From Ancalomicrobiaceae bacterium (GTDB lineage: Bacteria; Pseudomonadota; Alphaproteobacteria; Rhizobiales; Ancalomicrobiaceae), in the NCBI GenBank assembly GCA_031291575.1, contig JARLIT010000265.1:1-47640 (forward strand): DNA of 47,640 bases, written 5' to 3'. This document shows positions 7,651 through 16,094 of the stretch, one piece after another. The notes under the pieces were generated by a model. It had not been told where the DNA came from and did no database searches. It saw only the letters and a program-made list of their open reading frames with translations. The position numbers and the translations under genes were made by a program. The stretch's first letter is position 1; each line of letters opens with the position of its first letter.

Positions 7651-8634
7651 TCACCGTTTGCGATAGGACGGATGCCAGAAGGTCGCCAGACGCTCGGCGA
7701 GCGCCAGGACGCCGTAGAAGATCGAGCCGGTGATCGCCGCCATCGTGATCTCGGCCCAGACCATGTCGAGGTTGGAGCGTCCGACCTCGGTCGAAATGCG
7801 AAAGCCCATGCCGACCGTCGGCGAGCCAAAGAATTCGGCCACGATGGCGCCGATCATGGCGAGGGTGGAATTGATCTTCAGCGCGTTGAAGATGAATGGC
7901 AGCGCCGCCGGCAGGCGCAGCTTCAGGAGCGTTGCCGCGAAGCCGGCACCGTAGGAGCGCATCAGATCCCGTTCCAGCTTGCCCGCGGCAGCGAGCCCGG
8001 CGACTGAATTCACCAGCGCGGGGAAGAACGTCATGATGACGACGATGGCGACCTTCGACGGCCAATCGAAGCCGAACCACATCACCATGATTGGCGCGAC
8101 GCCGATCATCGGCAGCGCGGAAACGAAATTGCCGATCGGCAGAAGCCCGCGGGCGAGGAACGGCACCCGGTCGCAGACAAGCGCGATGAGGAAGCCGGCT
8201 CCCGAGCCGATGAACCAGCCGGGCAGCACTTCCTTGAGGACGGTCTGCTCGAAGTCGGCCGACAGCACGGCTTGAGCCGTGGCGAGCCGCGCCGCGATCG
8301 CCGAGGGACTCGGCATCAGCACCTTCGGCACGCCCGCCCCGATGGTGATCACCTCCCACAGGAACAAGACGCAGATGCCGAAGGCGACGGGAATGAACAG
8401 GTCGAGGATGCGCTGGCCGGTGCGGCTCGGCGAAGGCTCCGATGCCAGACGGACGACGACGAAGGAGGAGAATGCCCAGATGCCGACCACCCCCCACCAG
8501 AACCAGACCGGCAGCGGCGTCTTCAGTTGCGGATCGTGCACTTGGGCGAGCGCCCAGAACACCATCGGGATCAACAGCAAAAGGCCGGCCAGCCCGTCGG
8601 CGAGGCGGGCCCCCTGCGGACGTGGAACCCTCAT
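7651..8634 (-). CDS. ABC transporter permease (SsuC/ThiX-type)
   Basis: A 327-residue inner-membrane permease with two N-terminal hydrophobic segments ahead of a standard five- to six-helix BPD_transp_1 domain. The EAA-type loop that contacts the ATPase is visible as the SYGAGFAATLLKLRLPAALPF segment region. Its start codon overlaps the stop of the upstream permease by 4 bases (ATGA at 8631-8634), implying translational coupling. With the other permease it probably forms a heterodimer. Confidence 0.88.
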   Translation of the reverse strand: MRVPRPQGARLADGLAGLLLLIPMVFWALAQVHDPQLKTPLPVWFWWGVVGIWAFSSFVVVRLASEPSPSRTGQRILDLFIPVAFGICVLFLWEVITIGAGVPKVLMPSPSAIAARLATAQAVLSADFEQTVLKEVLPGWFIGSGAGFLIALVCDRVPFLARGLLPIGNFVSALPMIGVAPIMVMWFGFDWPSKVAIVVIMTFFPALVNSVAGLAAAGKLERDLMRSYGAGFAATLLKLRLPAALPFIFNALKINSTLAMIGAIVAEFFGSPTVGMGFRISTEVGRSNLDMVWAEITMAAITGSIFYGVLALAERLATFWHPSYRKR

Positions 8635-9560
8635 CGCCGCCCTCCCATGCCCCGAACCGTGAGGTGTTCGACGAGGCCGACGGCGGCGACCGCGATGGCC
8701 GCCAGCGCCGCGGCGGTGAACAGCGCCGCCCAGATCTGCACGGTCTGGCCATAGTAGGAGCCGGCCAGCAGCCGCGCACCGAGACCGGCCTGCGCGCCCG
8801 TCGGCAGTTCGGCGACGATGGCGCCGACGAGACTGATGGCGATCGCCACCTTGAGGCTGGCGAACAGGAAAGGCACCGATGCCGGCCAGCGCAGTTTCCA
8901 GAAGGTCTGGGCCGGCGAGGCGTAATAGGTGCGCATCAGATCGATCAGCATCAGGTCGGGCGACGTCAGCCCTTTGACCATGCCGATGGTGACGGGGAAG
9001 AAGCACAGGTAGGCCGAGATCAGCGCCTTCGGTAAGGTGCCGGTGATGCCGATGTTGCCGAGCACCACGACGACGATCGGCGCCACCGCCAGGATCGGCA
9101 CGGTTTGCGAGGCGATGATCCACGGCATCAGCGCCTTCTGCAGAGCCTTGACGTGGACGATGGCGACCGCCAGCAGGATGCCGGTGACCGAGCCGATCAG
9201 AAATCCGAGAAGCGTCGTCGAGAGCGTGACTTCGGCGTGATAGATCAAGCTGCGCTTCGATGTCACAGCCACGTCGAGAATGGTCTTGCGCATCTCGATC
9301 AGGATCTGATGCGGCACCGGCAGGAGCGGCCGATCCTGGCTCCAGGTTGCCGCGATGAAGTCGGTGAAGCCGAACTTCACATTGTCGCCGGCCAGAGTCA
9401 TCACGACACCGGCGTTGACGATAATCGCCGCCAGATACCAGACGACGATCAGCACAAGGATGACGGTGGAGATCGGGATCACCCGTCCACCGGTCACCCG
9501 GGCCACGCGCCGGCCGAACCGGCCGATGGCCCCCGCCCCTGTCGCCGCCTCAGTCGTCAT
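8631..9560 (-). CDS. ABC transporter permease (SsuC/ThiX-type)
   Basis: A 309-residue inner-membrane permease, the second channel subunit of this importer. A hydrophobic helix lies at about residues 31-52, and the permease domain ends with the EAA-like MRTYYASPAQTFWKLRWPAS segment. Its 5' end overlaps the ATPase gene by 11 bases and its stop overlaps the next permease by 4, so the three cistrons are tightly coupled. Confidence 0.88.
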   Translation of the reverse strand: MTTEAATGAGAIGRFGRRVARVTGGRVIPISTVILVLIVVWYLAAIIVNAGVVMTLAGDNVKFGFTDFIAATWSQDRPLLPVPHQILIEMRKTILDVAVTSKRSLIYHAEVTLSTTLLGFLIGSVTGILLAVAIVHVKALQKALMPWIIASQTVPILAVAPIVVVVLGNIGITGTLPKALISAYLCFFPVTIGMVKGLTSPDLMLIDLMRTYYASPAQTFWKLRWPASVPFLFASLKVAIAISLVGAIVAELPTGAQAGLGARLLAGSYYGQTVQIWAALFTAAALAAIAVAAVGLVEHLTVRGMGGRR

Positions 9561-10416
9561 AGGAGTGCCCCGCGCGGAGGCCCTCGCGGACCCGGTGAGC
9601 GATCTTCAGAAACTCCGGCGATTCGCGGATGTCGAGCGTCCGGTCGGCCGGCAAGTCGCAATCGACGACGTCGATGATGCGACCGGGGCGCGGGCTCATC
9701 ACCACGATGCGGGTCGACAGGAATACGGCTTCCGGGATCGAATGGGTGACGAACACCACCGTCTTCTTGGTCTCCGCCCATAGCTTCAGCAACTGCCCGT
9801 TCAATTTGTCGCGCACGATCTCGTCGAGCGCGCCGAACGGCTCATCCATGAGGAGCAATTCCGGATCAAACGACAGGGCGCGGGCAATCGAGGCGCGCTG
9901 CTGCATGCCACCGGACAATTGCCAGGGAAACTTCTTCTCGAAGCCGGTGAGGTTGACGAGGGCCAGCTGCGCCTTGGCCCGCTCGTGCCGCTCGTGCCGC
10001 GGCAGCCCGATGATCTCCAGTGGCAGCATGACGTTGCCGATCACCGTCCGCCACGGATAAAGCGCCGGCGCCTGAAAGACGTAGCCGTAATCGCGGCGCG
10101 TCCGCGCTACCTGCGGCGGCACGCCGTTCACCTCGATGTCGCCGCCGGTCGCCTGTTCAAGATCCGCGATCACCCGCAACAGCGTCGTCTTGCCGCAGCC
10201 GGACGGGCCGATCAGCGAAACGAACTCGCCCTTGTGGATGGAAAGATCGACTTTCGACAGCGCGTATACCGGCCCGTCGTCCGTGTCGAAGGTGAGCGAC
10301 AGGTTGCGCGTCCTGATGACCGGGTAGGCGGTTCCACTCGTGGGCTTGGCCTGTTCGGCACCGCCGGCCGTCCCGCTCGAAAACTCGTGTTCAATACCGT
10401 TGGATGCGATGCTCAT
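9550..10416 (-). CDS. ABC transporter ATP-binding protein (NitT/TauT type)
   Basis: A 288-residue cytoplasmic ATPase that energises the importer. Walker A GPSGCGKTT is at residues 70-78, the signature LSGGMQQR at 167-174, Walker B LLLMDEP at 187-193, and the switch histidine follows in VTHSI. An N-terminal extension of about 30 residues before the domain is slightly longer than usual. AAGGGA lies 6 bases ahead of the start. This is the first gene of the operon, and the upstream gap carries a RutR-like site. Confidence 0.93.
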   Translation of the reverse strand: MSIASNGIEHEFSSGTAGGAEQAKPTSGTAYPVIRTRNLSLTFDTDDGPVYALSKVDLSIHKGEFVSLIGPSGCGKTTLLRVIADLEQATGGDIEVNGVPPQVARTRRDYGYVFQAPALYPWRTVIGNVMLPLEIIGLPRHERHERAKAQLALVNLTGFEKKFPWQLSGGMQQRASIARALSFDPELLLMDEPFGALDEIVRDKLNGQLLKLWAETKKTVVFVTHSIPEAVFLSTRIVVMSPRPGRIIDVVDCDLPADRTLDIRESPEFLKIAHRVREGLRAGHSYDD

Positions 10417-10893
10417 CCAGGATCCCTTGGCTTCGCTCTAGCTAGGTAGATGCCCGAAAGGACTGATTGTTTTTCTGAACGTAGTGCAGGCCGGACGGCT
10501 CGTCTACGCCAGAATTCGGTTTAACGTGTTCTGAATGATGAACATCTGAACGAATTTGACCATATGGAAAAACGTCGAAGTTTTGCACACAATGGCAATG
10601 CTGATGAAATTCAAGGCTTTGTGAAAGATTATGCAATCTGCCCTCGGGCATGCCGTTGCGGCCGCCTTGGGACGAAAGTCGGGTATCGTCCTGGCAACGA
10701 ATTGGCGACTGCCTAAGCATTGGCCAAAAGCCAACGATCCAACCGCTCCCGGAGGCAGCGCTCCCGAGCCGGACCCGTACACTCGCTTGAGTATCGACGA
10801 GTTCGCAGCGTTTGCCCATGCGACACGACGACCGGAGGCGCCCCTCGCGGCGGCTTGGGCGTGCGGTCTCCCCGGCTTGCGATTGCCGGCGCC
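10417..10893. other. Non-coding gap upstream of the pyrimidine-type ABC operon
   Basis: About 477 bases without a convincing gene. The part nearest the operon (10440-10640) is clearly poorer in GC than the surroundings, as expected for a promoter region. It contains the RutR-like palindrome at 10556-10571. The remaining bases show nothing I can name. Confidence 0.6.
10556..10571. promoter_or_regulatory. RutR-like operator candidate
   Basis: TTGACCATATGGAAAA matches 12 of the 14 specified positions of the E. coli RutR consensus TTGACCA-N2-TGGTCAA. RutR-type TetR repressors release DNA on binding uracil. The site lies about 140 bases ahead of an operon encoding pyrimidine uptake and breakdown. 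No rutR gene is in the window, so this is inference from a consensus match and context. Confidence 0.45.
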
Positions 10894-11541
10894 TCAGTTG
10901 CGGGCGGCGCGCAGGCGGGCGAACAGCCGGCGCCACCCGACGGCAAGCGAGCGGGCCACGCGGCCGCACAGCCTGACTCCCGGGCGAAAGGCGAGCCGTG
11001 CCCGTTCGGCGATCGTCACACCGACGCGCCAAACGGTCGAGGCCTTCAGCCGGGCGAATGCCCAGTCTTTCACCTGCATCACGACGCCGTAGACCCAGGC
11101 GAACCAGGCGATGGCGAGAAGCTGGTGCTCGGTGACGTGGAAGATGCGTTCGACGATCAGAAGCGACAGAAGGTGCGACGTGGTCAGCATCGCAGTGCCG
11201 GAGACGAGATGGCCGGTGCCGACTAGGACGAGCCCGCCGAGCTTGAACGGCTCCAGCACGATGAAGGGAACGGCGAAGAGAAGGAGCGCCTGATAGGGCG
11301 TCCGCCGCCGCATCCACAAGGCGAGCCGTACGAACAGGCGCAGCCGGCCGAAATAGGCGAACGGCAGCCGCAGCCAGACGAGCACCAGATCGTCGAAGAG
11401 GAAGTACAGAAGCACGGCGAGCGTCGCCAGTGCCTGGACGAAGCCGAGCCCGACGCGTGCAGCGAGCGATCGACCTGCCGCACCGTTCCGAGGCGGCTCG
11501 CCGCTGGGCCGGGGAGGTTCGGACGTTGGGATTCCGGCCAT
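10894..11541 (-). CDS. Conserved-type membrane protein of unknown function
   Basis: A 215-residue protein I cannot assign to a family. After a proline-rich polar N-terminus of about 30 residues there are roughly four hydrophobic segments: about 31-50, 75-105, 107-125 and 135-152. The C-terminal 50 residues are strongly arginine-rich and presumably cytoplasmic. The ATG at 11541 is preferred to a TTG two codons upstream because GGAG lies 9 bases ahead of it and only 3 bases from the TTG. It follows the MFS gene by 108 bases on the same strand and could be cotranscribed. Confidence 0.7.
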   Translation of the reverse strand: MAGIPTSEPPRPSGEPPRNGAAGRSLAARVGLGFVQALATLAVLLYFLFDDLVLVWLRLPFAYFGRLRLFVRLALWMRRRTPYQALLLFAVPFIVLEPFKLGGLVLVGTGHLVSGTAMLTTSHLLSLLIVERIFHVTEHQLLAIAWFAWVYGVVMQVKDWAFARLKASTVWRVGVTIAERARLAFRPGVRLCGRVARSLAVGWRRLFARLRAARN

Positions 11542-11649
11542 GGACAAGGGCTCCGTCGCTCACGCTGCCGTCCGCACGCCCGGACCACGGGCTCGGCGCG
11601 GTCGTCAGGCGCATGTCATCCCGAAGAGTGCGGATGACAGGGCGGCCGG

Positions 11650-13134
11650 TCAAGCCTCGATTGGCGGATGCTGCGTCTCGGGACGATGCACGCGGCCCCT
11701 GAGCGGCAGTTCCTCGACGAAGGCATAGAACACCAACCCGAGGAAGAGGAGCGCGCCGGTCATGCCGAACACGATCGAGAAGGCGTGCGCCGCCGCGCCA
11801 GAGGAGACAGCATGGACGCTCGCCTTCGCGCCCTCGCCGAGCGATTGCACCACGCCCTGCGACAACAGAACGGAGCCGAGCACCGCAATACCGATCACGC
11901 TGCCGAGCGACCGCATGAACGACAGCGTTGCGGTGGCCGCGCCGAGATCATGCGCATCGACCGCATTCTGCACGGCGACGGTGCAGACTGGAAACTGCAC
12001 GCCGATCGAAGCGCCGAACAGGAAGATCAGGCCTTCGACCAGCGGGAAGGGCAGCCAGCCGGCGGTTGCCGCCAGGAGCGCGACGACAAGGATGCCGCCG
12101 GCCCCGGTCCACAACACCATCGCCTTGTAGCTCGGCACGCGCGTCATGAAGCGGCCGCCGAGATTGGCGCCCGTCACCGTGCCGACCATGAAGCCGACCA
12201 ACGCCAGACCCGAGGCTGCCGTATCGAGGCCGTAGGCAAGTTCGAAATACAGTGGCGAGAACACGGACATGCCGACATAGCCGCCAGTCGAGCAGAAGAC
12301 GCATAAGGTCGACAGCATGACGACCGGATTGGCGAGCACCCGCATCGGGATGATTGCTTCCTCGGTGCGCACCATGTGGCGGGCGATGATGGCGACGAGC
12401 GCCACGGTCAGCCCGAGGAGACCGAGGATCGGCGGCGAGGTCCAGGCATAGGCGCTGCCGCCCCAGGTGAAGGCGAGGAGGAACGTCGTCGTCGCCGCGA
12501 CAACGAGGCCGGCACCGAGAAAGTCGAGCTTGTGCGGCCGATGCACCGGTGGCAGGCGCTTCAGCGTCTGCCAGGCGACGGCCACGGCGGCACCGGCCAG
12601 AGGCAGATTGATCCAGAAGATCATCGACCAGTGCAGATGCTGGGCGAAGACACCGCCGAGGACCGGGCCGGCGACCGATGCAGTGGCCCAGACGGCGGAG
12701 ATGTAGATCATGTAGCGGCCGCGTTCGCGCGGCGCGACGACGTCGCCGATCACCGTCTGGGCGAGCGAAATGAGGCCGCCGCCGCCCAACCCTTGCAGCG
12801 CCCGGCCGAGGATCAGCGCCAGCATGGTCGGTGCCAGCGCACAGGCGATCGAGCCGAGGACGAAGATCGCGACTGCCGCCAACAGCACCGGCCGTCGCCC
12901 CTTGATGTCGGCGATCTTGCCATAGAGCGGCGTCACTGCGGTCGCGGTCAAGAAATAGGCCGAGATGATCCACGACAGATAGGTCGCATCGCCGAGCCCG
13001 GCGCCGATGGTCGGCAACGCCGGCGAGACGATCGTCTGGTCGAGCGCCGCCAGCATCATGACGAGGAGCACGGCGACGACGATGCGCGTGCGCTCGGCAT
13101 GGCTTATCGAGTCGTGCGGGGAAGTCTCGCCCAT
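11650..13134 (-). CDS. MFS drug-type exporter, DHA2 (14-TMS, EmrB/QacA) family
   Basis: A 494-residue inner-membrane proton antiporter predicted to have 14 helices. The DHA2 motif LDQTIV lies at residues 31-36 in the first helix, motif A reads GKIADIKGRRPV, and the antiporter motif C appears as ASVAGPVLGGVF. Substrates cannot be inferred. No periplasmic adaptor (EmrA) gene or adjacent TetR/MarR regulator accompanies it. Confidence 0.92.
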   Translation of the reverse strand: MGETSPHDSISHAERTRIVVAVLLVMMLAALDQTIVSPALPTIGAGLGDATYLSWIISAYFLTATAVTPLYGKIADIKGRRPVLLAAVAIFVLGSIACALAPTMLALILGRALQGLGGGGLISLAQTVIGDVVAPRERGRYMIYISAVWATASVAGPVLGGVFAQHLHWSMIFWINLPLAGAAVAVAWQTLKRLPPVHRPHKLDFLGAGLVVAATTTFLLAFTWGGSAYAWTSPPILGLLGLTVALVAIIARHMVRTEEAIIPMRVLANPVVMLSTLCVFCSTGGYVGMSVFSPLYFELAYGLDTAASGLALVGFMVGTVTGANLGGRFMTRVPSYKAMVLWTGAGGILVVALLAATAGWLPFPLVEGLIFLFGASIGVQFPVCTVAVQNAVDAHDLGAATATLSFMRSLGSVIGIAVLGSVLLSQGVVQSLGEGAKASVHAVSSGAAAHAFSIVFGMTGALLFLGLVFYAFVEELPLRGRVHRPETQHPPIEA

Positions 13135-13563
13135 GCGTCGCGATCTTTCGTCATTCGGGTTGGCGGCAGCCGAGCGACCGGTGGGCGCGTCGGGTCACAC
13201 CCGCCAGGGCTGTGCGGCGGATCGGTTGGAAGGTGCGCTCGGGCCGGCAGACTGACAGGCACAGCGTCCGTTGCCCCGGCGCCCGACGGATATAGGCCGC
13301 CGAGAGGCTAAGGCAAAGTGCGCATGGTGCGAAATCCGCGAACAACATGACTGGTCAGGAAGGCGTCATCGCCGGGGTTGGCGGCTCACCGGCGTGGATG
13401 GCGTCCATGTGGGTCGTCATTGCGAGCGCAGCGAAGCAATCCAGCATCCTTTCCAGGCCTTCTGGATTGCTTCGCTGCGCTCGCAATGACAAAGGACCTG
13501 CCCTGCTGTCCGAGCAGCGCCGGCCGCACGCCCTCAATCGGGCTCCCGCCGACTGCCGGCTCC
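13135..13563. other. Non-coding gap between the MFS gene and pccA
   Basis: About 429 bases with no supported gene. Its main content is the long perfect inverted repeat at 13416-13490. The stretch nearest 13134 should hold the MFS promoter, but no clear hexamers were found. Confidence 0.6.
13416..13490. repeat. Perfect 29-bp inverted repeat, alphaproteobacterial intergenic palindrome
   Basis: The arm at 13416-13444 begins GTCATTGCGAGCGCAGCGAA. It is repeated in exact inverted complement at 13462-13490, with a 17-base loop. Elements with a GCGAGCGCAGCGAAGCAATC core recur between genes in many alphaproteobacterial genomes. It lies downstream of pccA and upstream of the MFS gene and could fold into a very stable RNA hairpin. 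No adjacent transposase is present. Confidence 0.9.
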
Positions 13564-15576
13564 TCACTCGAATTCCATGATCACCGCATCGACGGCGAGG
13601 CTCTCGCCGGGCTTGGCCTTGATCGTCTTGATCTTCAGATCCCGCTCGGCGCGCAGCACGTTCTGCATCTTCATCGCCTCGACGATGGCGAGCATTTCGC
13701 CGGCCTTGACCTCCTCACCCACCGCAACGCCGATCGAAACGACGAGGCCCGGCATCGGGCAGAGGAGGAATTTCGACGTATCGGCCGCCGCCTTCTCCGG
13801 CATCAACAGGTCGAGCGCGGCGGTGCGGGGCGTCATCACCTTGGCGACGACAGAAGCGCCGCGATACCGGAGCTCGACGCCGTTGACGATTGGGCGGACC
13901 TGGACGCTCAACGTCTCGCCGTCGATCTCGCCGATCCACAGCAGCTCGCCCGGCACCCAGCGCGAGGCAACCGTCACCACCTCGCCGTCGCCGACTCGGA
14001 CGTCGAGTTCGAGAGGAATATCGACGTACCCCTCCTCGATCGTTACCGGGATCTGCTCCTTATCGAGCTTGACCACCCAGTCGCGGCGCAAGGCGCCGGA
14101 ATGCGGGCGCAGCCGGCCGGGCAGATTGTCCAGCCGATCGCGCTTGACCGCCTCAATGGCCACGGCGACGATGGCCAGACGCGGCTTGGTGTCCTCGTCC
14201 ACGGCGGTCGGCTCAAACCCGTCAGGGTATTCCTCGCGGATGAAGCCCGTCGACAACCGCCCCTCGCGCCAGCGCGGATGCGCATGCAAGGACGCCAGGA
14301 ACGGAATGTTGTGCTGGATGCCGTCGATGACGAAGGCGTCGAGCGCTGCCGACTGCGCCTCGATGGCCTCCAAACGCGTCGCCGCGTGGGTGACGAGCTT
14401 GGCGATCATCGGGTCGTAGTACATTGAGATCTCGCCGCCCTCGACGACGCCGGTGTCGTTTCTCACCGTGATCTCGCCATCCGACCCCTCTTCCGGCGGG
14501 CGATAGCGCGTCAGCCGGCCGATCGAAGGCAGGAAATTGCGGTAGGGGTCCTCGGCGTAGATGCGGCTCTCGACCGCCCAACCGTTGAGCTTGACATCCG
14601 TCTGCTTGATAGCGAGCGGCTCGCCGGCCGCCACCCGGATCATCTGCTCGACCAGATCGAGCCCGGTGACGAGTTCGGTGACCGGATGCTCGACTTGCAG
14701 GCGGGTGTTCATCTCGAGGAAGAAGAAGGACTTGTCCTGACCGGCGACGAATTCCACCGTACCGGCCGAATCGTAGCCGACGGCTTTGGCCAGCGCGACC
14801 GCCTGTTCGCCCATGGCGCGCCGCGTCGCCTCGTCGAGGAGGGGCGACGGTGCCTCCTCGATGACCTTCTGATTGCGCCGCTGGATCGAGCATTCGCGCT
14901 CGCCGAGATAGATCACATTGCCATGCTTGTCGCCGAGCACCTGAATCTCGATGTGGCGGGGATCGACGATGAACTTCTCCACGAACACCCGATCGTCGCC
15001 GAAGGAGGCCGCCGCCTCGTTCTTCGACAACTGGAAGCCCTCGCGGCATTCGGCGTCGTTCCAGGCAATGCGCATGCCCTTGCCGCCACCGCCGGCCGAG
15101 GCCTTGATCATCACGGGATAGCCGATGTCGCGCGCCAGTTCGACGGCATGGTCGGGGCTTTCGATCACGCCGAGGAAGCCGGGCACCGTCGAAACATTGG
15201 CGGCATTGGCGAATTTCTTCGATTCGATCTTGTCGCCCATGGCATCGATCGCCGCTGGATGCGGGCCGATGAAGACGATGCCGGCCTCCGCCAAGGCCTT
15301 CGGAAAGGCCGAGCGTTCGGAGAGGAAGCCGTAGCCTGGGTGCACCGCTTCCGCCCCGGTCTGTTTGGCCGCGGCAACTATTCTGTCGATGACGAGGTAG
15401 CTTTCGGAGGCCGCTGCCGGCCCGATAGCGACCGCTTCGTCCGCCATCTCCACATGCAGCGCGTCGCGATCAGCGTCCGAGTAGACGGCCACCGTCTTGA
15501 TGCCCATCCGCCGTGCCGTCTTGATGACGCGGCAGGCGATTTCCCCGCGGTTGGCGATCAATATCTTCTTGAACAT
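13564..15576 (-). CDS. pccA: Propionyl-CoA / acetyl-CoA carboxylase, biotin-containing alpha subunit
   Basis: A 670-residue cytoplasmic protein combining biotin carboxylase (about residues 1-450), a linker/BT domain, and a C-terminal biotinyl domain. Biotin is expected on Lys636 of EAMKMQ. The glycine-rich ATP loop SAGGGGKGMRI and the carboxylase motifs ERECSIQRRNQK and FLEMNTRLQVEHPVTE are intact. With a beta subunit it converts propionyl-CoA to methylmalonyl-CoA. The size and the inserted domain between the two ends favour PccA over AccC or MccA. The beta-subunit gene is not in the window. Confidence 0.93.
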   Translation of the reverse strand: MFKKILIANRGEIACRVIKTARRMGIKTVAVYSDADRDALHVEMADEAVAIGPAAASESYLVIDRIVAAAKQTGAEAVHPGYGFLSERSAFPKALAEAGIVFIGPHPAAIDAMGDKIESKKFANAANVSTVPGFLGVIESPDHAVELARDIGYPVMIKASAGGGGKGMRIAWNDAECREGFQLSKNEAAASFGDDRVFVEKFIVDPRHIEIQVLGDKHGNVIYLGERECSIQRRNQKVIEEAPSPLLDEATRRAMGEQAVALAKAVGYDSAGTVEFVAGQDKSFFFLEMNTRLQVEHPVTELVTGLDLVEQMIRVAAGEPLAIKQTDVKLNGWAVESRIYAEDPYRNFLPSIGRLTRYRPPEEGSDGEITVRNDTGVVEGGEISMYYDPMIAKLVTHAATRLEAIEAQSAALDAFVIDGIQHNIPFLASLHAHPRWREGRLSTGFIREEYPDGFEPTAVDEDTKPRLAIVAVAIEAVKRDRLDNLPGRLRPHSGALRRDWVVKLDKEQIPVTIEEGYVDIPLELDVRVGDGEVVTVASRWVPGELLWIGEIDGETLSVQVRPIVNGVELRYRGASVVAKVMTPRTAALDLLMPEKAAADTSKFLLCPMPGLVVSIGVAVGEEVKAGEMLAIVEAMKMQNVLRAERDLKIKTIKAKPGESLAVDAVIMEFE

Positions 15577-15925
15577 GTGGCTGAACCTGCCCCAGACGTG
15601 CGGGAATGGCGTAACGCCCCTGAAAGCGGTGGACTGAGAGGGCTTGTCGCCGCCCCGCCGACCTTGTCCGCCGTTTTAGGCGCTTCACCGCCCCCCCGCA
15701 ATGTCGCCAAAGGGCTAGGCTGGGTGGGGCGGAACGTCAGCGCCACGCCCTCGCCGATGTCCGGACGCCATCGGGGATGAGTCGGCGGCTCACCCATTCC
15801 CCGTTCGGAGCGCGGCGGAGAGATGCCATTGCGATACCCATTTGTAGCGGCCCTTGTAGCGGCTCGCTCGTGTAACCCTCTCCAATCGCATCAACTAATT
15901 GAAGCACAAGCGTATTTGCTTGTCG
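15577..15925. other. Non-coding gap between tRNA-Leu and pccA
   Basis: About 349 bases with no supported gene. TTGTAGCGGC occurs twice (15842-15851 and 15854-15863). A weak hairpin ACAAGC/GCTTGT (15907-15924) lies just past the tRNA 3' end on the minus strand, without a clear T-run. The pccA promoter probably lies here but was not identified. Confidence 0.55.
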
Positions 15926-16010
15926 TGGTGCGGACGGGGGGACTCGAACCCCCATGGCTCTCGCCGTCGGAACCTAAATCCGGTGTGTCTACCAGTTCCA
16001 CCACGTCCGC
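15926..16010 (-). tRNA. tRNA-Leu (anticodon TAG)
   Basis: An 85-base class II tRNA with a long variable arm and encoded CCA (15926-15928). The acceptor arms GCGGACG/CGTCCGC pair, the D arm is of the TGGTGGAACTGGTAGACAC type found in tRNA-Leu, and the anticodon loop is TTTAGGT. The outermost anticodon-stem pair is a C-A mismatch. Confidence 0.95.
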
Positions 16011-16094
16011 ACGGTCCGGGCCGAGGCAAGCGGCGCGGAGCGGTGGCAAGTGATAGGCGAGCAGCCGTGGGCTGGCAAGATGGGCGCCGCCACC

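Noticed and set aside
10504-10782. A small gene on the minus strand in the promoter gap of the ABC operon.
   Set aside because: No ribosome-binding site or family resemblance, and its composition changes sharply within the frame.
10417-10893. A thiamine (TPP) riboswitch ahead of the NMT1-type transporter operon.
   Set aside because: The conserved CTGAGA and ACCTGATCTGGATAATG-like elements were not found on the minus strand.
15842-15863. Two adjacent TTGTAGCGGC repeats near pccA.
   Set aside because: Only two 10-bp copies with a 12-bp period; too little to call an operator or repeat element.
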